Shown in pieces: positions 50,165 to 63,105 of a stretch of 64,000 nucleotides of DNA. Each line of letters opens with the position of its first letter. Within the stretch, counting starts at the first letter, position 1. The notes beneath the pieces are model-generated. The model was not told the DNA's origin. It searched no databases and saw only the letters and a list, made by a program, of their open reading frames with translations. The DNA comes from Acanthosoma haemorrhoidale (Eukaryota; Arthropoda; Insecta; Hemiptera; Acanthosomatidae): the NCBI GenBank assembly GCA_930367205.1, contig OV884009.1, positions 119,611,454 to 119,675,453 on the forward strand, read 5' to 3'. Both the position numbers and the translations under genes were made by a program.

Positions 50165-53100
50165 CATCAAGGTATGCAAAAAGGTCAGTCCGATTCGTAA
50201 CACCCCCTGAATAGTGAAGATCGGCCATAACTTACCTCTATAGTCCCCCCCCCCCCCATGCCTCGCCACTATTTAACAATTGCTTATTGACCAATAAGGC
50301 AGATTGTGATTGTAACACTATAACGGTGGTTGTTATCATCATCAAGGTATGCAACAAGGTCAGTCCGTTTCGTAACACCCCTGAATAGCGAAGATCGGCC
50401 ATAACTTACCTCAATGGTCACCTACCCCCCCATACCTCGCCACTATTTAACAATTGCTTATTGACCAATAAGGCAGATTGTGATTGTATCACTATAAAGG
50501 TTGTTGTTATTATCATCAAGGTATGCAACAAGTTCAGTCTGTTTCGTAACACCCCCTGAATAGTGAAGATCGGCCATAACATACCTCAATGGTCCCCCCC
50601 CTCCATACCTTGCCACTATTTAACAATTGCTTATTGACCAATAAGGCAGATTGTGATTGTAACACTATAACGGTGGTTGTTATTATCATCAAGGTATGCA
50701 ACAAGTTCAGTCCGTTTCGTAACACCCCCTGAATAGTGAAGATCGGCCATAACATACCTCAATGGTCCCCCCCCTCCATACCTTGCCACTATTTAACAAT
50801 TGCTTATTGACCAATAAGGCAGATTGTGATTGTAACACTATGACGGTGGTTGTTATTATCATCAAGGTATGCAACAAGTTCAGTCCGTTTCGTAACACCC
50901 CCTGAATAGTGAAGATCGGCCATAACATACCTCAATGGTCCCCCCCCCTCCATACCTTGCCACTATTTAACAATTGCTTATTGACCAATAAGGGAGATTG
51001 TTATTGTATCACTATAAAGGTTGTTGTTATTATCATCAAGGTATGCAACAAGGTCAGTCCGTTTCGTAACACCCCTGAATAGCGAAGATCGGCCATAACT
51101 TACCTCAATGGTAACCCCCCCCCCCATACCTCGCCACTATTTAACAATTGCTTATTGACCAATAAGGGAGATTGTTATTGTATCACTATAAAGGTTGTTG
51201 TTATTATCATCAAGGTATGCAACAAGGTCATTCCGTTTCGTAACACCCCCTGAATAGCAAAGATCGGGCATAACTTACCTTAATGGTCCCCCCCCCCCTC
51301 ATACCTCGCTACTATTTAACAATTGCTTATTGACGAAAAAGGATGATTTTTATTGTAACACTATGACGGTGGATGTTATTATCATCAAGGTATGCAACAA
51401 GTTCAGTCCGTTTCGTAACACCCCCTGAATAGTGAAGATCGGCCATAACATACCTCAATGGTCCCCCCCCCTCCATACCTTGCCACTATTTAACAATTGC
51501 TTATTGACCAATAAGGCAGATTGTGATTGTAACACTATAACGGTGGTTGTTATTATCATCAAGGTATGCAAAAAGGTCAGTCCGTTTCGTAACACCTCCT
51601 GAATAGTGAAGATCGGCCATAACTTACCTCAATGGTCCCCGTCTCATACCTCGCCACTATTTAACAATTGCTTATTGACCAATAAGGCAGGTTGTTATTG
51701 AAACACAATAACAGTGGTTGTTATCATCATCAAGGTATGCAACAAGGTCAGTCCGTTTCGTAACACCCCCTGAATAGCGAAGATCGGCCATGACTTACCT
51801 TAATGTCCCCCCCCCCAATACCTCACCACTATTTAACAATTGCTTATTGACCAATAAGGGAGATTGTTATTGTATCACTATAAAGGTTGTTGTTATAATC
51901 ATCAAGGTATGCAACAAGGTCAGTCCGTTTCGTAACACCCCCTGAATAGTGAAGATCGGCCATAACATACCTCAATGGTCCCCCCCCCTCCATACCTTGC
52001 CACTATTTAACAATTGCTTATTGACCAATAAGGCAGATTGTGATTGTAACACTATAACGGTGGTTGTTATTATCATCAAGGTATGCAACAAGTTCAGTCC
52101 GTTTCGTAAAACCCCCTGAATAGTGAAGATCGGCCATAACTTACCTCAATGGTCCCCGTCTCATACCTCGCCACTATTTAACAATTGCTTATTGACCAAT
52201 AAGGCAAATTGTGATTGTAACACTATGACGGTGGTTGTTATTATCATCAAGGTATGCAACAAGTTCAGTCCGTTTCGTAACACCCCCTGAATAGTGAAGA
52301 TCTGCCATAACATACCTCAATGGTCCCCCCCCCTCCATACCTTGCCACTATTTAACAATTGCTTATTGACCAATAAGGCAGATTGTGATTGTAACACTAT
52401 AACGGTGGTTGTTATTATCATCAAGGTATGCAAAAAGGTCAGTCCGTTTCGTAAAACCCCCTGAATAGTGAAGATCGGCCATAACTTACCTCAATGGTCC
52501 CCGTCTCATACCTCGCCACTATTTAACAATTGCTTATTGACCAATAAGGCAGGTTGTTATTGAAACACAATAACAGTGGTTGTTATCATCATCAAGGTAT
52601 GCAACAAGGTCAGTCCGTTTCGTAACACCCCCTGAATATTGAAGATCGGCCATGACTTACCTTAATGTTCCCCCCCCCCCCATACCTCGCCACTATTTAA
52701 CAATTGCTTATTGACCAATAAGGCAGATTGTTACTGTATCACTATAAAGGTTGTTGTTATTATCATCTAGGTATGCAACAAGGTCAGTCCGTTTCGTAAC
52801 ACCCCTGAATAGCGAAGATCAGCCATAACTTACCTCAATGGTCACCCCCCCCCCCCATACCTCGCCACTATTTAACAATTGCTTATTGACCAATAAGGGA
52901 GATTGTTATTGTATCACTATAAAGGTGGTTGTTATTATCATCAAGGTATGCAAAAAGGTCAGTCCGTTTCGTAACACCCCCTGAATAGTGAAGATCGGCC
53001 ATAACATACCTCAATGGTCCCTCCTCTCCATACCTCGCTACTATTTAACAATTGCTTATTGACCAATAGGGCAGGTTGTTATTGAAACACTATAACGGTG

Positions 53101-56100
53101 GTTGTTATCATCATCAAGGTATGCAACAAGGTCAGTCCGTTTCGTAACACCCCCTGAATAGCGAAGATCGGCCATAACTTACCTCAATGGTAACCCCCCC
53201 CCATACCTCGCCACTATTTAACAATTGCTTATTGACCAATAAGGGAGATTGTTATTGTATCACTATAAAGGTTGTTGTTATTATCATCAAGGTATGCAAC
53301 AAGGTCATTCCGTTTCGTAACACCCCCTGAATAGCAAAGATCGGGCATAACTTACCTCAATGGTCCCCCCCCCCCTCATACCTCGCTACTATTTAACAAT
53401 TGCTTATTGACGAAAAAGGATGATTTTTATTGTAACACTATGACGGTGGTTGTTATTATCATCAAGGTATGCAACAAGTTCAGTCCGTTTCGTAACACCC
53501 CCTGAATAGTGAAGATCGGCCATAACATACCTCAATGGTCCCCCCCCCTCCATACCTTGCCACTATTTAACAATTGCTTATTGACCAATAAGGCAGATTG
53601 TGATTGTAACACTATAACGGTGGTAGTTATTATCATCAAGGTATGCAAAAAGGTCAGTCCGTTTCGTAACACCTCCTGAATAGTGAAGATCGGCCATAAC
53701 TTACCTCAATGGTCCCCGTCTCATACCTCGCCACTATTTAACAATTGCTTATTGACCAATAAGGCAGGTTGTTATTGAAACACAATAACAGTGGTTGTTA
53801 TCATCATCAAGGTATGCAACAAGGTCAGTCCGTTTCGTAACACCCCCTGAATAGCGAAGATCGGCCATGACTTACCTTAATGTCCCCCCCCCAATACCTC
53901 ACCACTATTTAACAATTGCTTATTTTCCAATAAGGCAGGTTGTTATTGAAACACAATAACAGTGGTTGTTATAATCATCAAGGTATGCAACAAGTTCAGT
54001 CCGTTTCGTAACACCCCCTGAATAGTGAAGATCGGCCATAACATACCTCAATGGTCCCCCCCCCCCTCCAAACCTTGCCACTATTTAACAATTACTTATT
54101 GACCAATAAGGCAGATTGTGATTGTAACACTATAACGGTGGTTGTTATTATCATCAAGGTATGCAAAAAGGTCAGTCCGTTTCGTAACACCCCCTGAATA
54201 GTGAAGATCGGCCATAACTTACCTCAATGGTCCCCGTCTCATACCTCGCCACTATTTAACAATTGCTTATTGACCAATAAGGCAGGTTGTTATTGAAACA
54301 CAATAACAGTGGTTGTTATCATCATCAAGGTATGCAACAAGGTCAGTCCGTTTCGTAACACCCCCTGAATAGCGAAGATCGGCCATGACTTACCTTAATG
54401 TCCCCCCCCCCCCATACCTCACTACTATTTAACAATTGCTTATTGACCAATAAGGGAGATTGTTATTGTATCACTATAAAGGTTGTTGTTATTATCATCA
54501 AGGTATTCAACAAGGTCAGTCCGTTTCGTAACACCCCTGAATAGCGAAGATCGGCCATAACTTACCTCAATGGTCACCCCCTCCATACCTCGCCACTATT
54601 TAACAATTGCTTATTGACTAATAAGGGAGATTGTTATTGTATCACTATAAAGGTGGTTGTTATTATCATCAAGGTATGCAAAAAGGTCAGTCCGTTTCGT
54701 AACACCCCCTGAATAGTGAAGATCGGCCATAACATACCTCAATGGTCCCCCCCCTCCATACCTTGCCACTATTTAACAATTGCTTATTGACCAATAAGGC
54801 AGATTGTGATTGTAACACTATGACGGTGGTTGTTATTATCATCAAGGTATGCAACAAGTTCAGTCCGTTTCGTAACACCCCCTGAATAGTGAAGATCGGC
54901 CATAACATACCTCAATGGTCCCCCCCCCCCTCCATACCTTGCCACTATTTAACAATTGCTTATTGACCAATAAGGCAGATTGTGATTGTAACACTATAAC
55001 GGTGGTTGTTATTATCATCAAGGTATGCAAAAAGGTCAGTCCGTTTCGTAACACCTCCTGAATAGTGAAGATCGGCCATAACTTACCTCAATGGTCCCCG
55101 TCTCATACCTCGCCACTATTTAACAATTGCTTATTGACCAATAAGGCAGGTTGTTATTGAAACACAATAACAGTGGTTGTTATCATCATCAAGGTATGCA
55201 ACAAGGTCAGTCCGTTTCGTAACACCCCCTGAATAGCGAAGATCGGCCATGACTTACCTTAATGTCCCCCCCCCCCCCAATACCTCACCACTATTTAACA
55301 ATTGCTTATTGACCAATAAGGGAGATTGTTATTGTATCACTATAAAGGTTGTTGTTATAATCATCAAGGTATGCAACAAGGTCAGTCCGTTTCGTAACAC
55401 CCCCTGAATAGTGAAGATCGGCCATAACATACCTCAATGGTCCCCCCCCCCTCCATACCTTGCCACTATTTAACAATTGCTTATTGACCAATAAGGCAGA
55501 TTGTGATTGTAACACTATAACGGTGGTTGTTATTATCATCAAGGTATGCAACAAGTTCAGTCCGTTTCGTAAAACCCCCTGAATAGTGAAGATCGGCCAT
55601 AACTTACCTCAATGGTCCCCGTCTCATACCTCGCCACTATTTAACAATTGCTTATTGACCAATAAGGCAAATTGTGATTGTAACACTATGACGGTGGTTG
55701 TTATTATCATCAAGGTATGCAACAAGTTCAGTCCGTTTCGTAACACCCCCTGAATAGTGAAGATCTGCCATAACATACCTCAATGGTCCCCCCCCCCTCC
55801 ATACCTTGCCACTATTTAACAATTGCTTATTGACCAATAAGGCAGATTGTGATTGTAACACTATAACGGTGGTTGTTATTATCATCAAGGTATGCAAAAA
55901 GGTCAGTCCGTTTCGTAAAACCCCCTGAATAGTGAAGATCGGCCATAACTTACCTCAATGGTCCCCGTCTCATACCTCGCCACTATTTAACAATTGCTTA
56001 TTGACCAATAAGGCAGGTTGTTATTGAAACACAATAACAGTGGTTGTTATCATCATCAAGGTATGCAACAAGGTCAGTCCGTTTCGTAACACCCCCTGAA

Positions 56101-57450
56101 TATTGAAGATCGGCCATGACTTACCTTAATGTTCCCCCCCCCCCCCATACCTCGCCACTATTTAACAATTGCTTATTGACCAATAAGGCAGATTGTTACT
56201 GTATCACTATAAAGGTTGTTGTTATTATCATCTAGGTATGCAACAAGGTCAGTCCGTTTCGTAACACCCCTGAATAGCGAAGATCAGCCATAACTTACCT
56301 CAATGGTCACCCCCCCCCCCCATACCTCGCCACTATTTAACAATTGCTTATTGACCAATAAGGGAGATTGTTATTGTATCACTATAAAGGTGGTTGTTAT
56401 TATCATCAAGGTATGCAAAAAGGTCAGTCCGTTTCGTAACACCCCCTGAATAGTGAAGATCGGCCATAACATACCTCAATGGTCCCTCCTCTCCATACCT
56501 CGCTACTATTTAACAATTGCTTATTGACCAATAGGGCAGGTTGTTATTGAAACACTATAACGGTGGTTGTTATCATCATCAAGGTATGCAACAAGGTCAG
56601 TCCGTTTCGTAACACCCCCTGAATAGCGAAGATCGGCCATAACTTACCTCAATGGTCACCTACCCCCCCATACCTCGCCACTATTTAACAATTGCTTATT
56701 CACCAATAAGGCAGATTGTGATTGTATCACTATAAAGGTTGTTGTTATTATCGTCAAGGTATGCAACAAGTTCAGTCCGTTTCGTAACACCCCCTGAATA
56801 GTGAAGATCGGCCATAACATACCTCAATGGTCCCCCCCCCCCTCCATACCTTGCCACTATTTAACAATTGCTTATTGACCAATAAGGCAGATTGTGATTG
56901 TAACACTATAACGGTGGTTGTTATTATCATCAAGGTATGCAAAAAGGTCAGTCCGTTTCGTAACACCCCTGAATAGCGAAGATCGGCCATAACTTACCTC
57001 AATGTTCCCCGTCTCATACCTCGCCACTATTTAACAATTGCTTATTGACCAATAAGGCAGATTGTGATTGTATCACAATAAAGGTTATTGTTATTATCAT
57101 CAAGGTATGCAACAAGGTCATTCCGTTTCGTAGCACCCCCTGAATAGCGAAGATCGGGCATTACTTACCTCAATGGTCACCTACCCCCCCATACCTCGCC
57201 ACTATTTAACAATTGCTTATTGACCAATAAGGCAGATTGTGATTGTATCACTATAAAGGTTGTTGTTATTATTATCAAGGTATGCAACAAGTTCAGTCCG
57301 TTTCGTAACACCCCCTGAATAGTGAAGATCGGCCATAACATACCTCTATGGTCCCCCCCCCCTCCATACCTTGCCACTATTTAACAATTGCTTACTGACC
57401 AATAAGGCAGATTGTGATTGTAACACTATAACGGTGGTTGTTATTATCAT
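50165..57450 (+). repeat. 7.28-kb higher-order unit, copy 2
   Basis: This is a tandem repeat of 42,900-50,165. A private change is GGTGGATGTT near 51,371 (GGTGGTTGTT in copy 1). The copy ends near 57,391, where TTACTGACC and then ATCAATGTATGG appear and the sequence passes into the block repeated at 61,712. Confidence 0.92.
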
Positions 57451-58617
57451 CAATGTATGGAAAAAGGTCAGTCCGTTTCGTAACACCCCCTGAATAGTGA
57501 AGATCGGCCATACCTTACCTCAATGTTCCCCGTCTCATACCTCGCCACTATTCAACAATTACTTATTGACTAATAAGGGAGATTTTTATTGTATCACTAT
57601 AAAGGTGGTTGTTATTATCATCAAGGTATGCAAAAAGGTCAGTCCGTTTCGTAACACCCCCTGAATAGTGAAGATCGGCCATAACATACCTCAATGGTCC
57701 CCCCCCCCCATACCTTGCCACTATTTAACAATTGCTTATTGACCAATAAGGCAGATTGTGATTGTAACACTATAACGGTGGCTGTTATTATCATCAAGGT
57801 ATGAAACAAGTTCAGTCCGTTTCGTAACACCCCCTGAATAGTGAAGATCGGCCATACCTTACCTCAATGGTCCCCCTCTCATACCTCGCCACTATTTAAC
57901 AATTGCTTATTGACTAATAAGGGAGATTTTTATTGTATCACTATAAAGGTGGTTGTTATCATCATCAAGGTATGCAACAAGTTCAGTCCGTTTCGTAACA
58001 CCCCCTGAATAGTGAAAATCGGCCATAACATACCTCAATGGTCCCCCCCCCTCCATACCTTGCCACTATTTAACAATTGCTTATTGACCAATAAGGCAGA
58101 TTGTGATTGTAACACTATGACGGTGGTTGTTATTATCATCAAGGTATGCAACAAGTTCAGTCCGTTTCGTAAAACCCCCTGAATAGTGCAGATCGGCCAT
58201 AACATACCTCAATGGTCCCCCCCCCCCTCCATACCTTGCCACTATTTAACAATTGCTTATTGACCAATAAGGCAGATTGTGATTGTAACACTATAACGGT
58301 GGTTGTTATTATCATCAAGGTATGCAAAAAGGTCAGTCCGTTTCGTAACACCTCCTGAATAGTGAAGATCGGCCATAACTTACCTCAATGGTCCCCGTCT
58401 CATACCTCGCCACTATTTAACAATTGCTTATTGACCAATAAGGCAGGTTGTTATTGAAACACAATAACAGTGGTTGTTATCATCATCAAGGTATGCAACA
58501 AGGTCAGTCCGTTTCGTAACACCCCCTGAATAGCGAAGATCGGCCATGACTTACCTTAATGTCCCCCCCCCCCCAATACCTCACCACTATTTAACAATTG
58601 CTTATTGACCAATAAGG
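57391..58617 (+). repeat. Region IV block, copy 1
   Basis: Matches 61,712-63,105: TTACTGACC, ATCAATGTATGG, CATACCTTACC, TTCAACAATTACTT, GGTGGCTGTT (57,777/62,097), AGTGAAAATCGG, and AGTGCAGATCGG (about 58,185/62,678). The offset is 4,320 bp at first and 4,493 bp later, because copy 2 holds one additional monomer. It diverges after CTCACCACTATT at about 58,590/63,071. Confidence 0.85.
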
Positions 58618-60630
58618 GAGATTGTTATTGTATCACTATAAAGGTTGTTGTTATAATCATCAAGGTATGCAACAAGGTCAGTCCGTTTCGTAACACCCCC
58701 TGAATAGTGAAGATCGGCCATAACATACCTCAATGGTCCCCCCCCCTCCATACCTTGCCACTATTTAACAATTGCTTATCGACCAATAAGGCAGATTGTG
58801 ATTGTAACACTATAACGGTGGTTGTTATTATCATCAAGGTATGCAACAAGTTCAGTCCGTTTCGTAACACCCCCTGAATAGTGAAGATCGGCCATAACAT
58901 ACCTCAATTGTCCCCCCCCTCCATACCTTGCCACTATTTAACAATTGCTTGTTGACCAATAAGGCAGATTCTGATTGTAACACTATGACGGTGGTTGTTA
59001 TTATCATCAAGGTATGCAACAAGTTCAGTCCGTTTCGTAACACCCCCTGAATAGTGAAGATCGGCCATAACATACCTCAATGGTCCCCCCCCCTCCATAC
59101 CTTGCCACTATTTAACAATTGCTTATTGACCAATAAGGCAGATTGTGATTGTAACACTATAACGGTGGTTGTTATTATCATCAAGGTATGCAAAAAGGTC
59201 AGTCCGTTTCGTAAAACCCCCTGAATAGTGAAGATCGGCCATAACTTACCTCAATGGTCCCCGTCTCATACCTCGCCACTATTTAACAATTGCTTATTGA
59301 CCAATAAGGCAGGTTGTTATTGAAACACAATAACAGTGGTTGTTATCATCATCAAGGTATGCAACAAGGTCAGTCCGTTTCGTAACACCCCCTGAATATT
59401 GAAGATCGGCCATGACTTACCTTAATGTTCCCCCCCCCCATACCTCGCCACTATTTAACAATTGCTTATTGACCAATAGGGCAGGTTGTTATTGAAACAC
59501 TATAACGGTGGTTGTTATCATCATCGAGGTATGCAACAAGGTCAGTCCGTTTCGTAACACCCCCTGAATAGCGAAGATCGGCCATAACTTACCTCAATGG
59601 TCAGCCACCCCCCCATACCTCGCCACTATTTAACAATTGCTTATTGACCAATAAGGCAGATTGTGATTGTATCACTATAAAGGTTGTTGTTATTATCATC
59701 AAGGTATGCAACAAGTTCAGTCCGTTTCGTAACACCCCCTGAATAGTGAAGATCGGCCATAACATACCTCAATGGTCCCCCCCCCTCCATACCTCGCCAC
59801 TATTTAACAATTGCTTATTGACCAATAAGGCAGATTGTGATTGTATCACTATAAAGGTAGTTGTTATTATCATTAAGGTATGCAAAAAGGTCAGTCCGTT
59901 TCGTAACACCCCCTGAATAGTGAAGATCGGCCACAACTTACCTCTATGGTCCCCTCCCCATGCCTCGCCACTATTTAACATTTGCTTATTGACCAATAAG
60001 GCAGGTTGTTATTGAAACACTATAACGGTGGTTGTTATCATCATCAAGGTATGCAAAAACTTCAGTCCGTTTCGTAACACCCCCTGAATAGCGAAGATTG
60101 GTCATGACTTACCTCAATGGTCCCCCCCCCCCATATCTCGCCACTAATTAACAATTGCTTATTGACCAATAAGGCAGATTGTGATTGTATTACTATAAAG
60201 GTTGTTGTTATTATCATCAAGGTATGCAAAAAGGTCAGTCCGTTTCGTAACACCCCCTGAATAGTGAAGATCGGCCATAACTTACCTCAATGGTCCCCCC
60301 CCCCATGCCTCGCCACTATTTAACAATTGCTTATTGACCAATAAGGCAGGTTGTTATTGAAACACTATAACGGTGGTTGTTATCATCATCAAGGTATGCA
60401 ACAAGGTCAGTCCGTTTCGTAACACCCCCTGAATAGCGAAGATCGGCCATGACTTACCTTAATGTCCCCCCCCCCAATACCTCACCACTATTTAACAATT
60501 GCTTATTGACCAATAAGGGAGATTGTTATTGTATCACTATAAAGGTTGTTGTTATAATCATCAAGGTATGCACCAAGGTCAGTCCGTTTCGTAACACCCC
60601 CTGAATAGTGAAGATCGGCCATAACATACC
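58617..60630 (+). repeat. Region IV mosaic with the most diverged monomers
   Basis: Only satellite is present. Several monomers have private changes: CTTATCGACC (58,786), CTTGTTGACC (58,948), GATTCTGATTG (58,967), GGTCAGCCACCC (59,600), and a cluster at 60,096-60,153 with GATTGGTC, CATATCTCGCC and CACTAATTAAC. Part of it (about 59,130-59,600) is parallel to 63,100-63,570. Confidence 0.75.
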
Positions 60631-61147
60631 TCAATGGTCCCCGTCTCATACCTCGCCACTATTTAACAATTGCTTATTGACCAATAAGGCAAATTGTGAT
60701 TGTAACACTATGACGGTGGTTGTTATTATCATCAAGGTATGCAACAAGTTCAGTCCGTTTCGTAACACCCCCTGAATAGTGAAGATCTGCCATAACATAC
60801 CTCAATGGTCCCCCCCCCCCTCCATACCTTGCCACTATTTAACAATTGCTTATTGACCAATAAGGCAGATTGTGATTTTAACACTATAACGGTGGTTGTT
60901 ATTATCATCAAGGTATGCAAAAAGGTCAGTCCGTTTCGTAACACCCCTGAATAGCGAAGATCGGCCATAACTTACCTCAATGTTCCCCGTCTCATACCTC
61001 GCCACTATTTAACAATTGCTTATTGACCAATAAGGCAGATTGTGATTGTATCACTATAAAGGTTGTTGTTATTATCATCAAGGTATGCAACAAGTTCAGT
61101 CCGTTTCGTAACACCCCCTGAATAGTGAAGATCGGCCATAACATACC
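60631..61147 (+). repeat. 517-bp three-monomer tandem duplication, copy 1
   Basis: Starts at TCAATGGTCCCCGTCTC and includes GGCAAATTG, GATCTGCC (60,785), GATTTTAACAC (60,874) and TCAATGTTCCCCGTCTC. The same three monomers follow at an offset of exactly 517 bp. Confidence 0.93.
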
Positions 61148-61664
61148 TCAATGGTCCCCGTCTCATACCTCGCCACTATTTAACAATTGCTTATTGACCA
61201 ATAAGGCAAATTGTGATTGTAACACTATGACGGTGGTTGTTATTATCATCAAGGTATGCAACAAGTTCAGTCCGTTTCGTAACACCCCCTGAATAGTGAA
61301 GATCTGCCATAACATACCTCAATGGTCCCCCCCCCCCTCCATACCTTGCCACTATTTAACAATTGCTTATTGACCAATAAGGCAGATTGTGATTTTAACA
61401 CTATAACGGTGGTTGTTATTATCATCAAGGTATGCAAAAAGGTCAGTCCGTTTCGTAACACCCCTGAATAGCGAAGATCGGCCATAACTTACCTCAATGT
61501 TCCCCGTCTCATACCTCGCCACTATTTAACAATTGCTTATTGACCAATAAGGCAGATTGTGATTGTATCACTATAAAGGTTGTTGTTATTATCATCAAGG
61601 TATGCAACAAGTTCAGTCCGTTTCGTAACACCCCCTGAATAGTGAAGATCGGCCATAACATACC
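61148..61664 (+). repeat. 517-bp three-monomer tandem duplication, copy 2
   Basis: It repeats 60,631-61,147, including the one-off GATTTTAACAC (61,391) and GATCTGCC (61,302). I saw no substitution between the two copies, so this is among the youngest events in the window. Confidence 0.93.
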
Positions 61665-61711
61665 TCTATGGTCCCCCCCCCCCTCCATACCTTGCCACTA
61701 TTTAACAATTG

Positions 61712-63105
61712 CTTACTGACCAATAAGGCAGATTGTGATTGTAACACTATAACGGTGGTTGTTATTATCATCAATGTATGGAAAAAGGTCAGTCCGTTTC
61801 GTAACACCCCCTGAATAGTGAAGATCGGCCATACCTTACCTCAATGTTCCCCGTCTCATACCTCGCCACTATTCAACAATTACTTATTGACTAATAAGGG
61901 AGATTTTTATTGTATCACTATAAAGGTGGTTGTTATTATCATCAAGGTATGCAAAAAGGTCAGTCCGTTTCGTAACACCCCCTGAATAGTGAAGATCGGC
62001 CATAACATACCTCAATGGTCCCCCCCCCCATACCTTGCCACTATTTAACAATTGCTTATTGACCAATAAGGCAGATTGTGATTGTAACACTATAACGGTG
62101 GCTGTTATTATCATCAAGGTATGCAACAAGTTCAGTCCGTTTCGTAACACCCCCTGAATAGTGAAGATCGGCCATACCTTACCTCAATGGTCCCCCTCTC
62201 ATACCTCGCCACTATTTAACAATTGCTTATTGACTAATAAGGGAGATTTTTATTGTATCACTATAAAGGTGGTTGTTATTATCATCAAGGTATGCAAAAA
62301 GGTCAGTCCGTTTCGTAACACCCCCTAAATAGTGAAGATCGGCCATAACATACCTCAATGGTCCCCCCTCTCCATACCTCGCTACTATTTAACAATTGCT
62401 TATTGACCAATAAGGCAGGTTGTTATTGAAACACTATAACGGTGGTTGTTATCATCATCAAGGTATGCAACAAGTTCAGTCCGTTTCGTAACACCCCCTG
62501 AATAGTGAAAATCGGCCATAACATACCTCAATGGTCCCCCCCCCTCCATACCTTGCCACTATTTAACAATTGCTTATTGACCAATAAGGCAGATTGTGAT
62601 TGTAACACTATGACGGTGGTTGTTATTATCATCAAGGTATGCAACAAGTTCAGTCCGTTTCGTAAAACCCCCTGAATAGTGCAGATCGGCCATAACATAC
62701 CTCAATGGTCCCCCCCCCTCCATACCTTGCCACTATTTAACAATTGCTTATTGACCAATAAGGCAGATTGTGATTGTAACACTATAACGGTGGTTGTTAT
62801 TATCATCAAGGTATGCAAAAAGGTCAGTCCGTTTCGTAACACCTCCTGAATAGTGAAGATCGGCCATAACTTACCTCAATGGTCCCCGTCTCATACCTCG
62901 CCACTATTTAACAATTGCTTATTGACCAATAAGGCAGGTTGTTATTGAAACACAATAACAGTGGTTGTTATCATCATCAAGGTATGCAACAAGGTCAGTC
63001 CGTTTCGTAACACCCCCTGAATAGCGAAGATCGGCCATGACTTACCTTAATGTCCCCCCCCCCAATACCTCACCACTATTTAACAATTGCTTATTGACCA
63101 ATAAG
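61712..63105 (+). repeat. Region IV block, copy 2
   Basis: Repeats 57,391-58,617 with one more monomer at about 62,280-62,450 (CCCCCCTCTCCATACC, GTTATTGAAAC). Private changes include CCCCTAAATAG at 62,323. The pair shows which of the two copies has undergone loss or gain of a single unit. Confidence 0.85.

Larger units (their letters stand above)
42900..50165 (+). repeat. 7.28-kb higher-order unit, copy 1 (about 42 monomers)
   Basis: It starts near the CAGTCCGATTCG monomer and is followed directly by its second copy. Anchors in copies 1/2: ACGAAAAAGG at 44,054/51,333 and 46,132/53,410; GATCTGCC at 45,022/52,301 and 48,483/55,763; GGTGGTAGTT near 46,343/53,621; TTTTCCAATAAGG near 46,646/53,925; GGTATTCAAC near 47,223/54,502. 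The offset is 7,275-7,284 throughout. Even one-off substitutions are shared, so the duplication is recent. Differences seen are mostly C-run lengths plus rare substitutions. Confidence 0.92.
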
